A stretch of DNA of 64,000 nt, taken from the NCBI GenBank assembly GCA_034659015.1, contig JAYEGL010000002.1, forward strand, positions 1 through 64,000, written 5' to 3'. The DNA is from Maricaulis sp034659015. GTDB lineage: Bacteria > Pseudomonadota > Alphaproteobacteria > Caulobacterales > Maricaulaceae. Position 1 is the first letter of the stretch, and each line of letters begins with the position of its first letter. Positions 33,916-42,352 of this stretch are shown here, piece by piece. The notes beneath the pieces are model-generated. The model was not told where the DNA came from, ran no database searches, and worked only from the letters and a program-made list of their open reading frames with translations. Both the position numbers and the translations under genes were made by a program.

Positions 33916-34716
33916 TCACTTCGCCGTCCATCCGCCATCCACGCTGATCCAGGAGCCATTCATATTCGCTCCCGCGTCGGAGACAAGATAGAGCAGTGCG
34001 CCGGCAAGCTGGTCGTAGGTGACGAACTGCTTGGTCGGCTGTGCAGCCAGCATGACGTCGCGCACTACCTCGTCCTCGGAAATGCCGCGCGCCTTGGCGG
34101 TGTCGGCGATCTGGTTCTCCACCAGCGGCGTCTTCACATAGCCCGGGCAGATCGCATTGCAGGTGATGCCGTCTTCCGCGACTTCCAGGGCCAGCGTCTT
34201 GGTGAAGCCCATCACGCCGTGCTTGGCGGCGACATAGGCCGATTTGAAGGGCGAGGCGACGAGGCCGTGGGCCGAGGCCAGATTGACGATCCGCCCCTTG
34301 CCCTGGCGTTTCATGATCGGCAGGGCGGCCTTGGCGGCATGGAAGACGGAATTGAGATTGATGCCGATGATGGCGTTCCACTTGTCTTCCGGGAATTCGT
34401 CCACCGGCGCGACATGCTGGATGCCGGCATTGTTCATGAGGATGTCCAGCCGGCCGAATTCCCGGTCCGCGAAAGCCACCATGTCGGCGATTTCGTCCGG
34501 CTTGAGCATGTTGGCCGGATGGTAGCGTACTTCCACCCCATGACGTTCGGCGATGCCCGCACGCTCTTTTTCGATCTCGGCGGCATCGCCCAGCCCGTTG
34601 ATGATCACATGGGCGCCGTTCTCGGCCAGCGCGTCCGCCATGGCGGCGCCGATCCCGCTCGTGGAGCCCGTGACAATGGCCACCTGGCCGCTCAGATCGG
34701 TGCGGATGGAAGACAT
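33916..34716 (-). CDS. bdhA: 3-hydroxybutyrate dehydrogenase
   Basis: The 266-residue short-chain dehydrogenase interconverts 3-hydroxybutyrate and acetoacetate, usually in polyhydroxybutyrate turnover. T-G-S-T-S-G-I-G (about 16-23) binds NAD. N-N-A-G-I-Q-H-V-A-P-V and A-S-A-H-G-L-V-A-S-P-F-K-S-A-Y-V-A-A-K-H hold the catalytic Ser, Tyr and Lys and match this specific subfamily closely. Q-P-T-K-Q-F near the C-terminus is also diagnostic. No pha genes are in view. Confidence 0.93.
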   Translation of the reverse strand: MSSIRTDLSGQVAIVTGSTSGIGAAMADALAENGAHVIINGLGDAAEIEKERAGIAERHGVEVRYHPANMLKPDEIADMVAFADREFGRLDILMNNAGIQHVAPVDEFPEDKWNAIIGINLNSVFHAAKAALPIMKRQGKGRIVNLASAHGLVASPFKSAYVAAKHGVMGFTKTLALEVAEDGITCNAICPGYVKTPLVENQIADTAKARGISEDEVVRDVMLAAQPTKQFVTYDQLAGALLYLVSDAGANMNGSWISVDGGWTAK

Positions 34717-34772
34717 GAACCACCTTTCAAGTTTGTGTTCCGCGCAAGAAACGGCAGGGCGGCGGCGGGGTC

Positions 34773-34811
34773 AAGTTGCGTGTCGAGCGAAGCGAGCTCG
34801 AATTGCAACTT
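34773..34811. promoter_or_regulatory. long imperfect palindrome upstream of the small gene and bdhA
   Basis: AAGTTGCGTGTCGAGC and GCTCGAATTGCAACTT match as inverted repeats at 13 of 16 positions around a 7-base centre. TTGCAA in the right arm could be the -35 of a promoter running right (TAGACT at 34828-34833, but the 19-base spacing is long). Confidence 0.5.
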
Positions 34812-34838
34812 AAGAGAGAATTTGTGCTAGACTGAAAA

Positions 34839-34859
34839 CGCCGGCCCCAGAGGCCGGCG
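34839..34859 (+). other. 5' hairpin in the leader of the small gene
   Basis: CGCCGGCC-ccaga-GGCCGGCG is a perfect 8-bp GC stem with a 5-base loop, ending 8 bases before the AAGGAGGGA ribosome site. It could stabilise the message. Confidence 0.6.
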
Positions 34860-34877
34860 CAATCCAAGGAGGGAGCA

Positions 34878-34970
34878 ATGTTTCGGTTTCCGAAATGCTG
34901 CCTCGTCCTCTGGGTGAGGAAAAAGCGGATCGGCGGCTGGTCGGTCGTGATCCGCCTATCCATCGCCTGA
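34878..34970 (+). CDS. novel small basic protein, 30 residues
   Basis: Below the usual size cut-off, but AAGGAGGGA lies 5 bases before the ATG, the best ribosome site in the neighbourhood. The peptide starts MFRFPKCCLVLW, has the basic stretch V-R-K-K-R-I and ends hydrophobic (W-S-V-V-I-R-L-S-I-A). It has about six positive charges, no acidic residue and a Cys-Cys pair, so membrane association is likely. It lies between hairpins in a 339-bp gap between two minus-strand genes and is the only plus-strand unit there. The function is unknown; it could also be a leader peptide or an RNA gene. Confidence 0.55.
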   Translation: MFRFPKCCLVLWVRKKRIGGWSVVIRLSIA

Positions 34971-35015
34971 AGGGCGGCCAAAGGAGGCGGCTCGCACCCG
35001 CCTCCTGCGGCCCTT
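34971..35015 (+). terminator. 3' hairpin of the small gene
   Basis: Inner stem GGAGGCGG / CCGCCTCC (7-base loop) with an outer AGGGC / GCCCT pair, starting right after the stop codon. The downstream T content is modest (TTGGTTTAT), so it may be a stability element or a Rho-independent terminator of moderate strength. Confidence 0.55.
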
Positions 35016-35055
35016 GGTTTATAACACAACGACAGCGGGCAGGGAATAAGTAAGC

Positions 35056-35841
35056 CTAAGCCGCTTTCGCCGCGGCCGGCTGGGGGCGGGTGAAGAGCAG
35101 GTCGGTATCGCTGGAGCCCTCGGCCTCGAAACGATAGCCGCCGAGATCGAATTTCTGCAGATCCGCCGGGTCCTCCACCCGGTTCTGGATGACCCAGCGG
35201 GCCATCATGCCGCGGGCCTTCTTGGCGAAGACCATCAGGGCGCGAAGCTGGCCGTCCTTTTCCTCCTTGAAGGTGGCGGTGATGACCCGGGCCTTCAGCG
35301 TCTTCCGGTCGACCGACTTGAAATACTCGTTGGAGGCCAGGTTGAGCACGACCGGATCGCTCTCGCCGTCCTGCAGGCGGTTGAGTTCCTTGGCGATCCC
35401 GTTGCCCCAGAAGTCGTAGAGGCTCTCGCCGCGCCGCGTGTGCAGCTTGCGGCCCATCTCCAGGCGGTAGGGATGGATGGCATCCAGCGGACGCAGCGCG
35501 CCATACATGCCCGACAGGATGCGCAGATGGTCCTGGGCATAGTCCAGATCGGCCTCGGAGAGGCTCTCGGCATCCAGCCCGCGATAGACCTCGCCGTTGA
35601 AGGCCAGGGCTGCCTGTTTTTCGCCCGGCGTGTCGGCGTCGAAAGCCTGGAAGCGTTCGCGGTTGAGCGCGGCCAGATCGTCGGAGATCTTCATCATCGC
35701 CTTGATCTTCGGCGCGGTGAGCTGGCGCGTCGTCTTCGACAGGATGCGCGTCTCGTCGATCAGGGCCGGCGTCGTGGACGGCAGGTCGCGTTCGACCGGA
35801 TCGAAATTCATGGCCTTGGCGGGCGAGAGCAGAATCAGCAT
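35056..35841 (-). CDS. yaaA: peroxide stress protein YaaA (DUF328)
   Basis: The 261-residue protein opens M-L-I-L-L-S-P-A-K-A-M-N-F, and carries F-N-G-E-V-Y-R-G-L (about 80-88), S-G-M-Y-G-A-L-R-P-L-D (about 109-119), P-Y-R-L-E-M-G and F-A-K-K-A-R-G-M-M-A-R-W, all hallmarks of YaaA. In E. coli YaaA lowers intracellular iron-driven damage under peroxide stress and binds DNA. It stands alone. Confidence 0.95.
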   Translation of the reverse strand: MLILLSPAKAMNFDPVERDLPSTTPALIDETRILSKTTRQLTAPKIKAMMKISDDLAALNRERFQAFDADTPGEKQAALAFNGEVYRGLDAESLSEADLDYAQDHLRILSGMYGALRPLDAIHPYRLEMGRKLHTRRGESLYDFWGNGIAKELNRLQDGESDPVVLNLASNEYFKSVDRKTLKARVITATFKEEKDGQLRALMVFAKKARGMMARWVIQNRVEDPADLQKFDLGGYRFEAEGSSDTDLLFTRPQPAAAKAA

Positions 35842-35961
35842 GACGGGCCTCCTTTGGCCGTAAAGGTAGGCGAGCCATGCTGGCAGGAAAAGACTGCGCA
35901 GGCCGCGGCGGGCATGAGTTTTCTCAATGCCTGCACACGGAATTTCCGATAGCCGGGGCCG

Positions 35962-37377
35962 TCAGCTGAGCAGCACGCGCGGGTTCATGATGCCCTTCGG
36001 GTCGAGCGCCTGCTTGATGGCGCGCATCACCTTCACGTCGACGGGCTTGCGGGCTGCCAGCTCCTCGCGCTTCATGACGCCGATTCCGTGTTCCGCCGAG
36101 ATCGACCCGCCGAATTCGTCGACCGTGTCGTAGACGCGTTTCGACATTTCGCCCGCCTTCGCCATGAAGCCTTCGCGGGCGTCGGCGTCGAGGCAGGCGA
36201 TATTGTAGTGCACATTGCCGTCGCCGACATGGCCGAAGGCGACCACCGTCCCGTCGGGAAACTCCTCATTGATGCGCTGCGTGGCGATCTCGATGAAGGC
36301 CGGCATCTTGGAGACCGGGATGGAGACGTCGTGCTTGACCGCCAGGCCCTGGCTGCGCTCGGCTTCGGCAATGCTTTCGCGCAGGCGCCAGAAGTCCTGC
36401 ATCTGGGCCTCGTTCTCCGCGATCGCGGCGTCCTGCAGAAGTTCCGCCTCGAAGCCCTGCTCCAGCGCGGCTTCCATGGTTTGGCGGGCGCCCTCGGTGC
36501 GGCCGAAACTCATCTCGCAGACGACATACCAGGGATGTTTCGCTTCCAGCGGGTCGCGCGTATTGGGCACATGGGCCAGCACGAATTCCAGGGCGAGGGC
36601 GGGCATCACCTCGAACGCCGTCACGGCTCCGCCAGAGATTTGCTTGGCCATGCCAAGGAATTTCACGGCATCGTCAACGGAATTCATGCCAATGAAAGCC
36701 AGTTCCATGCGGCCGGGACGGGGATAGAGTTTCAGCGTCGCTGCCGTGATGATGCCCAGCGTGCCTTCCGCGCCGATCAGCAATTGTTTCAGGTCGTAGC
36801 CGGTATTGTCCTTCCTCAGACCCGTCAGCCCGGACCAGATCGTCCCGTCCGGCAGCACGGCCTCGAGGCCCAGAACCAGTTCGCGCGTCATGCCGTAGCG
36901 CAGCACATGCACGCCGCCGGCATTGGTGGAGATCAGTCCGCCGATCATAGCAGAGCCCTGAGAGCCCAGGGATAGGGGGAAGAGCCGGTTGGCCTCCTCG
37001 GCCGTGTTCTGCAGGCTTTCCAGCACGCAGCCGGCCTCGACGGTCATCGAGTCGTTGTCGGTATCGATCTCGCGCACGGCGGTCATCCGCTTCAGCGTGA
37101 TCAGCACCTCGCCCTGGGGCGTGGCGGCCCCGCACAGCGAGGTATTGCCGCCCTGGGGCGTGATCGCCACGCCGGCCTCGGCGCACAGCTTGACGGCGGC
37201 GGCGACCTCCTGCGTCGTGCCGGGTTTCAGCAGGATCGGCGTGTCGCCGTGATAGCGCCCGCGCCAGTCGTCGACATGCGGTGCGAGCTCGTCGGGATCC
37301 ATGCTCCAGCCCTTCGGGCCGAGGGCGGCCTTGAGATTGTCGATCAGGTCGGCAGGCAGGGTCACGGGGGCGGTCAT
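35962..37377 (-). CDS. FAD-binding oxidase of the GlcD/D-2-hydroxyglutarate dehydrogenase group
   Basis: The 471-residue protein has an N-terminal PCMH-type FAD domain with T-P-Q-G-G-N-T-S-L-C-G-A-A (about 98-110), I-S-T-N-A-G-G (about 165-171) and K-Q-L-L-I-G-A-E-G-T-L-G-I-I-T. The C-terminal domain ends with F-G-H-V-G-D-G-N-V-H-Y-N (metal/substrate His) and E-H-G-I-G. The substrate is a D-2-hydroxyacid; which one cannot be told. The stop overlaps the start codon region of no neighbour; the Sua5 gene ends at its ATG (37374-37377). Confidence 0.9.
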   Translation of the reverse strand: MTAPVTLPADLIDNLKAALGPKGWSMDPDELAPHVDDWRGRYHGDTPILLKPGTTQEVAAAVKLCAEAGVAITPQGGNTSLCGAATPQGEVLITLKRMTAVREIDTDNDSMTVEAGCVLESLQNTAEEANRLFPLSLGSQGSAMIGGLISTNAGGVHVLRYGMTRELVLGLEAVLPDGTIWSGLTGLRKDNTGYDLKQLLIGAEGTLGIITAATLKLYPRPGRMELAFIGMNSVDDAVKFLGMAKQISGGAVTAFEVMPALALEFVLAHVPNTRDPLEAKHPWYVVCEMSFGRTEGARQTMEAALEQGFEAELLQDAAIAENEAQMQDFWRLRESIAEAERSQGLAVKHDVSIPVSKMPAFIEIATQRINEEFPDGTVVAFGHVGDGNVHYNIACLDADAREGFMAKAGEMSKRVYDTVDEFGGSISAEHGIGVMKREELAARKPVDVKVMRAIKQALDPKGIMNPRVLLS

Positions 37378-38333
37378 GGCGTGGTCTCGTCATCCTTCGG
37401 CGCAGCGGCACGTTGCAGGCGGTCATTGATCGCTTCACCCAAACCCTGATCCGGGATCGGGGCAACCGCAATGCCTTTCGGGCCGCGTGCGTCGAGTTCA
37501 CGCAGGGCCGAGAAGAGGCGGGTGGCGGCCTCGGCGAGGTCGCCGGCTTCGGACAGGTTGAGATGGCCACCGATATCGCCGAAGCCGAGCAACAGTTCGC
37601 CGGGCTCGGGCTCGGTGACGTTGAGGCGAACGGCGGCGCCGGGCGCATAATGGCTTTTCAGCATGCCCGGGCTGGCCAGCGGTGTGCCGTCTTCCGGTGC
37701 GGCCAGGGGGCCGGTGATCGGCTCGATCTGCACCCGCGACAGCCCGCCGGGGCGCAGCAGGACAGCTGTCTTGCCGTCGATCGCGACGACGGTCGATTCC
37801 ACGCCGACCGGGCAGGCGCCGCCATCGAGTATCAGATCGATCCTCTCGCCCAGTCCCTCGGCGACATGCTGGGCGGTGGTCGGGCTGACCGATCCGGACG
37901 GGTTGGCGCTGGGGGCGACCAGGGGCGCGCCGAACGCGCTGATCAGTGTGCGGGCGGCCGGGTGTGCGGGCGCCCGCAGGGCGATCGTGTCGAGCCCGGC
38001 ATTGGCAATGTCGGCAATGGCCGCGTCCGGCTTTTTCGGCAGCACGAGGGTCAGCGGGCCGGGCCAGTAGGTGCCGGCGAGTTTCGCCCCCAGCTCGGGC
38101 CATTCGGCGACGGTCTTCGCCATCTTCGGGCCGGTGACGTGGACGATGAGCGGGTTGAAGCGCGGCCGGCCCTTGGCTTCGTAGAGCCGGGCCACGGCCT
38201 CCGGATTGGCCGCATCGGCGGCCAGCCCGTAGACGGTCTCTGTTGGCATGGCGACGAGGCCGCCGCGTTTGAGAATGGCGGCGGCTTCGGCGATCGCGTC
38301 GGGATCGCTGGCGGGTCTGATGGGCGCGGTCAT
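37374..38333 (-). CDS. L-threonylcarbamoyladenylate synthase (Sua5 type)
   Basis: The 319-residue protein makes the threonylcarbamoyl-AMP used for tRNA t6A. L-K-R-G-G-L-V-A-M-P-T-E-T-V-Y-G-L (about 21-37), K-G-R-P-x-F-N-P-L-I-V-H-V and P-S-A-N-P-S-G-S-V-S-P-T are YrdC-domain motifs. The extra 110-residue C-terminal domain makes it Sua5-like, not TsaC-like. It is upstream of the FAD oxidase and overlaps its start (ATGA). The ATG at 38333 is chosen over one eight codons earlier. Confidence 0.92.
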   Translation of the reverse strand: MTAPIRPASDPDAIAEAAAILKRGGLVAMPTETVYGLAADAANPEAVARLYEAKGRPRFNPLIVHVTGPKMAKTVAEWPELGAKLAGTYWPGPLTLVLPKKPDAAIADIANAGLDTIALRAPAHPAARTLISAFGAPLVAPSANPSGSVSPTTAQHVAEGLGERIDLILDGGACPVGVESTVVAIDGKTAVLLRPGGLSRVQIEPITGPLAAPEDGTPLASPGMLKSHYAPGAAVRLNVTEPEPGELLLGFGDIGGHLNLSEAGDLAEAATRLFSALRELDARGPKGIAVAPIPDQGLGEAINDRLQRAAAPKDDETTP

Positions 38334-38372
38334 GGGGTGTGAGCTAGCGCCGGACACCCCGTCGACGCAAGC

Positions 38373-38915
38373 CTACTCGGCCGCATCCGCCTCGATATGC
38401 AGCACCAGAGTCACCTCGGCCGCAGCGGACCCCCAGCTGGACGACCCCACGCCGTAGTCCTCGCGCGTCAGCGTGTAGCGGCTGTCGGCCACGGCCCGGT
38501 CGCCGTCGATCTGCAGCGTGAAGGGCAGGACGATGTCGCGTTCCGTGCCGGCCATGGCCAGCGTGCCGTGGGCCTCGTATCCCTCATCCGTCGCGCGGAT
38601 GTCCCCGGACACAAACGTCGCCGCCTCGTATTGCGACGGGTTCAGACCGGAATTGGACAGCATGGAGCTGTCCATCTGTCCGTTTCCGGTCGTGCCGCTG
38701 GAGGTCAGGACGCGCGCCTCGATCGATGCTGTTTCCAGACTCTGCGGATCGAGCACGATCGCCGCCGACCAGTCGGCAAATTCCCCGGTGACCGCGCCGC
38801 CGGACACGGTGGTCTCGAAACCGACCGAACTGGCATCGTGATCGACCTGCCAGGTCTGGGCCGCGGCCGGGGCGGCGAGCAGGGCGGCGGCAAGCAGCAA
38901 CGCGGAACGCAACAT
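38373..38915 (-). CDS. YceI-family periplasmic lipid-binding protein
   Basis: The 180-residue protein has a signal peptide cut after A-A-A (about residue 19), then W-Q-V-D-H-D-A-S-S-V-G-F (about 22-33). A single YceI beta-barrel contains M-D-S-S-M-L-S-N-S-G-L-N-P-S-Q-Y-E-A-A-T-F-V-S (about 81-103). The family binds isoprenoid-like lipids. The next gene upstream, cytochrome b561, is 7 bp away and commonly paired with YceI. Confidence 0.93.
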   Translation of the reverse strand: MLRSALLLAAALLAAPAAAQTWQVDHDASSVGFETTVSGGAVTGEFADWSAAIVLDPQSLETASIEARVLTSSGTTGNGQMDSSMLSNSGLNPSQYEAATFVSGDIRATDEGYEAHGTLAMAGTERDIVLPFTLQIDGDRAVADSRYTLTREDYGVGSSSWGSAAAEVTLVLHIEADAAE

Positions 38916-38922
38916 CGGGAAT

Positions 38923-39501
38923 TTATCCTTTCAGGATCGGGATCATGCGGGCGATCAGCCCGTCCCGGTCGACGAACTGGTGTTTCAGCGCCGCCAGCAC
39001 ATGCAGGCCGAACAGGATCAGGATCGGCCAGCCGCCGGCGCCGTGGATCGAGCCGGACACCTCGTGCAGGCCTTCGCTCTGAGGCACGGGCAGGCGCGGC
39101 AGCGGCAGGTCGGGATTGTTGAACAGGAAAGAGGGCAGTTCCGAGGCAGAGGCGGAAATCCAGCCCATGATCGGCATGCCGATCATCAGCCCGTAAAACG
39201 CCCAGTGCGTGGCGTGTGCAGCCAGCTTTTCCCAGGCCTTCATACCCTCGGGCATGCCCGGCGTCTTGTGGGTCAGGCGCCAGCCCAGGCGCAGCAGCGA
39301 CAGGATCAGGACCAGCATGCCGGTCGTCTTGTGCAGATTGTAGGCCTGCTGCACGTCCTCGAGCAGCACGGTGCCGTCGGAGAAGCCGTGGCGCAGATCC
39401 TCCATGTACCAGCCGAAGAAAACCATGCCGATCAGAAGCACGGCGAGTATCCAGTGCAAGGCGATGGCAACGGCGGTGTAGCGCGGTGTGTCGGTGGTCA
39501 T
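38923..39501 (-). CDS. cytochrome b561 family diheme membrane protein
   Basis: The 192-residue protein has four membrane helices. Heme ligands are likely His in A-L-H-W-I-L (about 16), N-L-H-K-T-T-G (about 57), G-S-I-H-G-A-G and L-H-V-L-A-A-L-K-H. The family moves electrons between quinone and periplasmic partners, and is often found with YceI as here. The start MTTDTPRY at 39501 is preferred to one five codons upstream. A 172-bp divergent gap separates it from the acyl-CoA dehydrogenase. Confidence 0.93.
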   Translation of the reverse strand: MTTDTPRYTAVAIALHWILAVLLIGMVFFGWYMEDLRHGFSDGTVLLEDVQQAYNLHKTTGMLVLILSLLRLGWRLTHKTPGMPEGMKAWEKLAAHATHWAFYGLMIGMPIMGWISASASELPSFLFNNPDLPLPRLPVPQSEGLHEVSGSIHGAGGWPILILFGLHVLAALKHQFVDRDGLIARMIPILKG

Positions 39502-39673
39502 GATGGATCTCCCCACATCATAAGGTTGGGCCCTCCAAGCGAGTTATGCCCCTTTCGCCCGCGTCCGAAAAGCCACACAGAGTCGCAGGCTGGAGAAAAC
39601 ACTGTTTCCGGATTCGCATTGCCCGGCAGGCAGGTTATGTTCCGCGCCGAAAAGAAAATGACGGAGGTCGGGC

Positions 39674-41431
39674 ATGACGTATCGCGCACCCTTGGACGAA
39701 TTGCGCTTCACCCTGGAAGAAGTTGCGGCTGTTGAGGGGCTGAAGGCCACGGGTGCGTTTCCCGATTTCACCTCGGACCTGACAGCGGCCATCCTGGAAG
39801 AAGCCGCCAAGCTGGCCGAGAATGTGCTGGCGCCGCTCAACCGCGTGGGCGATGCCGAGCATTGCAAGCTCGATGGCGAGACCGTCACCACGCCGACCGG
39901 CTTCAAGGACGCCTACGCGAAATTCGTCGAAGGCGGCTGGCAGGGGCTGCAGTTTCCCGCCGAGCTTGGCGGGATGGGCCTGCCGCGCGCGCTGGGCGTG
40001 GCCGTGCTGGAGATGATCCAGGGGTCCAATCTCGCCTTCGGCCTGGGGCCGATGCTGACCTATGGCGGTATCGAGGCACTGATCGAGCATGGCACCGAGG
40101 CGCAGAAGGAGCGCTATCTCTCCAGGCTGCTGACCGGGGAATGGTCGGCGACGATGAACCTGACCGAGCCGCAGGCCGGTTCGGATGTCGGCGCGCTGCG
40201 CACCAAGGCCGAGCCCAATGACGACGGCAGCTGGGCGGTGTCCGGCCAGAAGATCTACATCACCTGGGGCGAGCACGACTGTGCCGAGAATATCGTCCAT
40301 CTCGTGCTGGCCCGCACGCCGGGTTCGCCGGAGGGCACGAAAGGCATTTCGCTCTTCCTGGTGCCGAAAATCCTGCCGGACGGCTCGCGCAACGATCTGC
40401 GAGCGATCGGTCTGGAAGACAAGCTGGGCATTCATGGCTCGCCGACCTGCACCATGGAATACACCGGCGCGACCGGCTGGCTGATCGGCGAGGAAAACGC
40501 CGGCATGCGCTGCATGTTCACGATGATGAATTCGGCGCGGCTGAATGTCGGCGTGCAGGGCGTGGGCATTGCCGAACGCGCCTTCCAGCAGGCGCTGGCC
40601 TATGCCGAGGATCGCAAGCAGGGCAAGGCGATCGACGCCGAGGGCCCGGCGCCGCATGCCATCATCCATCACCCCGACATCAAGCGCACGCTCTCGACGA
40701 TGAAGGCCAAGATCGCCGCCTCGCGTGCGATCTGCGTGACCTGTGCCGTTGCGACCGATATGGCGCATTACGGCGAGGAGGGCGACGAGACCGCCGCGGC
40801 CAAGCGTCGCGAGGAGTTGCTCACCCCGATCGCCAAGGCCTGGTCGACGGATATCGGCGTCGAGGTCGCCTCGCTGGGCATCCAGGTGCATGGCGGCATG
40901 GGCTATATCGAGGAGACCGGCGCGGCCCAGCACCTGCGCGATGCGCGGATCACGCCGATCTATGAGGGTACCAACGCCATCCAGGCCATCGATCTGGTGG
41001 GCCGCAAGCTGAACATGGATGGCGGGGCGGCCTTCGACGAGCTGTTCTCGGACATCGTCCAGACCATCGAGGCCTGCACCACCTCCTCGCACCCCGACCT
41101 CCCGCCGCTGGGCGACCGGCTGCAGGACAGTCTCGACGCCATGCGCGAGGCCGTGGACTGGCTGAAGGAGGCCGACATGAAGGACCGGCTGGCCGGCGCC
41201 ACGCCTTTCCTGACGCTGGCCGGCGAGACCGTGGGCGGCTGGCTGCTGTGCGTCGGTGCCGTCGCGGCGCGCCGCCGCCAGAAGGAGAATATCGGCGATC
41301 CCGCCTTCGCCGCCCAGCGCATCGCCCTGGCGAATTTCTACGCCGAGGCCGTGATGACGTTGGCGCCGTCGCGCGTCGACGACGTCACGATGGGCGCCGA
41401 CATGATCGACGAGGTCGGCTTCGGCGGTTGA
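39674..41431 (+). CDS. acyl-CoA dehydrogenase, long DmdC-like type
   Basis: The 585-residue flavoprotein is about 200 residues longer than classic acyl-CoA dehydrogenases because of an extra C-terminal domain, as in DmdC (3-methylthiopropionyl-CoA dehydrogenase) and relatives. Motifs are M-N-L-T-E-P-Q-A-G-S-D-V-G (about 156-168), I-Y-I-T-W-G-E-H-D (about 193-201) and I-Y-E-G-T-N-A-I-Q (about 430-438), with the catalytic Glu. DMSP use is possible but unsupported without other dmd genes. ACGGAGG is the ribosome site. Confidence 0.9.
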   Translation: MTYRAPLDELRFTLEEVAAVEGLKATGAFPDFTSDLTAAILEEAAKLAENVLAPLNRVGDAEHCKLDGETVTTPTGFKDAYAKFVEGGWQGLQFPAELGGMGLPRALGVAVLEMIQGSNLAFGLGPMLTYGGIEALIEHGTEAQKERYLSRLLTGEWSATMNLTEPQAGSDVGALRTKAEPNDDGSWAVSGQKIYITWGEHDCAENIVHLVLARTPGSPEGTKGISLFLVPKILPDGSRNDLRAIGLEDKLGIHGSPTCTMEYTGATGWLIGEENAGMRCMFTMMNSARLNVGVQGVGIAERAFQQALAYAEDRKQGKAIDAEGPAPHAIIHHPDIKRTLSTMKAKIAASRAICVTCAVATDMAHYGEEGDETAAAKRREELLTPIAKAWSTDIGVEVASLGIQVHGGMGYIEETGAAQHLRDARITPIYEGTNAIQAIDLVGRKLNMDGGAAFDELFSDIVQTIEACTTSSHPDLPPLGDRLQDSLDAMREAVDWLKEADMKDRLAGATPFLTLAGETVGGWLLCVGAVAARRRQKENIGDPAFAAQRIALANFYAEAVMTLAPSRVDDVTMGADMIDEVGFGG

Positions 41432-41436
41432 TAAAA

Positions 41437-41484
41437 CGGGGACAGGTGGAATTGACGCCGCGCGTCAATTCCACCTGTCCCCAT
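41437..41484. repeat. GGGGACAG palindrome, copy 3 (convergent junction)
   Basis: CGGGGACAGGTGGAATTGAC followed by its inverse around a GCCGCGC centre, starting 5 bp after the acyl-CoA dehydrogenase stop and ending 4 bp before the DUF4870 stop. The flanking A and T runs are shorter than in copy 2. Confidence 0.9.
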
Positions 41485-41488
41485 TATT

Positions 41489-41872
41489 CTACAACCACAT
41501 GCCGTGCGGATCGGGATGGCCGCGGCCGTCGACCAGGCGGTAGAGGCCGACGCCCGAGCGGACCAGCATCCACACCCAGATCAGCGCGAAGCCCAGCACG
41601 CCGAAGGGCGAGAGGATGACGGTGAAGATCATCACCGTTGCGGCCACGATACCGACGATCGCCGCCCAGAAACTCTTGATCTGGTAGGTGTAGTGGGATT
41701 GCAGCCAGTGCGGGGCGCTGTCGCGGCGCGCATAGGCGATAATGACGGCGACGAGGCTGGACACGCCGATGATATTGCCGACCAGCAGGAGGGCGTAATT
41801 GAGCCCCGCCAGCAGACGGTCGTCCCGGTCGGCGGCCGGTGTGGAAGTGGGTTCGTAGATGGTCTGTGTCAT
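41489..41872 (-). CDS. DUF4870-like membrane protein
   Basis: The 127-residue protein has a polar N-terminus, then four hydrophobic segments between about 25 and 112. H-W-L-Q-S-H-Y-T-Y-Q-I-K-S-F-W (about 53-67) matches the conserved Q-x-x-Q-S/F patch of DUF4870/Tic20-like proteins. The function is unknown. The start is ATG at 41872. It ends V-D-G-R-G-H-P-D-P-H-G-M-W-L. Confidence 0.78.
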   Translation of the reverse strand: MTQTIYEPTSTPAADRDDRLLAGLNYALLLVGNIIGVSSLVAVIIAYARRDSAPHWLQSHYTYQIKSFWAAIVGIVAATVMIFTVILSPFGVLGFALIWVWMLVRSGVGLYRLVDGRGHPDPHGMWL

Positions 41873-41921
41873 GGTGGCGGCATTCTTGGCGAGGAAGATG
41901 GCCAAAGGACGGCAGCGCAAG

Positions 41922-42006
41922 AAAGGGGACAGGTGGAATTAACGCGTCCCATGAGCGTGTGCCGCGCGCCGCCGGAACCCGCGCTAATTCCACCTGTCCC
42001 CTTTTT
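41922..42006. repeat. GGGGACAG palindrome, copy 4
   Basis: AAAGGGGACAGGTGGAATTA and TAATTCCACCTGTCCCCTTT are exact inverted arms around a 40-bp GC-rich centre. It lies upstream of the DUF4870 gene and upstream of the gene at 42125, so unlike copies 1-3 it is in a divergent gap. Confidence 0.85.
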
Positions 42007-42124
42007 GCTGAGGCGGGGAAGCCACGGCAGGCTGAAAATGCTGTCACAAACGCGCCGGAGCCTTGGTTGCAGAGGCGTTTCGACGTATTCGGGACAGTAA
42101 TGCGTTTGCACGGGAGGTGTGCGG

Positions 42125-42352
42125 GTGCCCTTGGCGCGAATCCTGGACCATGCCGGTATCGCCCTGTTCCTGGGCGGTCTTGCGGGATATCTGATCCTGC
42201 TGGCGGCCGGGCTGATTGGCCGCTGGTATCTGCCCTATCCGGTCAGCGGGCTGTGGCTTCTGGTCACGGGCATGCCCGCTGCCGGGGTCGCGATCATGTT
42301 CCTGCGCGCGAGAGAGAACCGTATCGTGTTCGTGGACGGAGACGAGGAATGA
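42125..42352 (+). CDS. small membrane protein, two helices
   Basis: The 75-residue protein starts at GTG 42125, 7 bases after GGGAGG; the GTG at 42119 is too close to that site. Hydrophobic segments at about 13-33 and 43-60 are followed by R-A-R-E-N-R-I-V-F-V-D-G-D-E-E. No family is recognised. Its stop overlaps the YbjQ start, making a translationally coupled chain into the signal peptidases. Confidence 0.65.
   Translation: MPLARILDHAGIALFLGGLAGYLILLAAGLIGRWYLPYPVSGLWLLVTGMPAAGVAIMFLRARENRIVFVDGDEE

Noticed and set aside
39502..39673. Regulatory palindromes in the cytochrome b561/acyl-CoA dehydrogenase divergent gap.
   Set aside because: No inverted repeat longer than a few bases and no convincing paired promoter elements could be picked out by eye.
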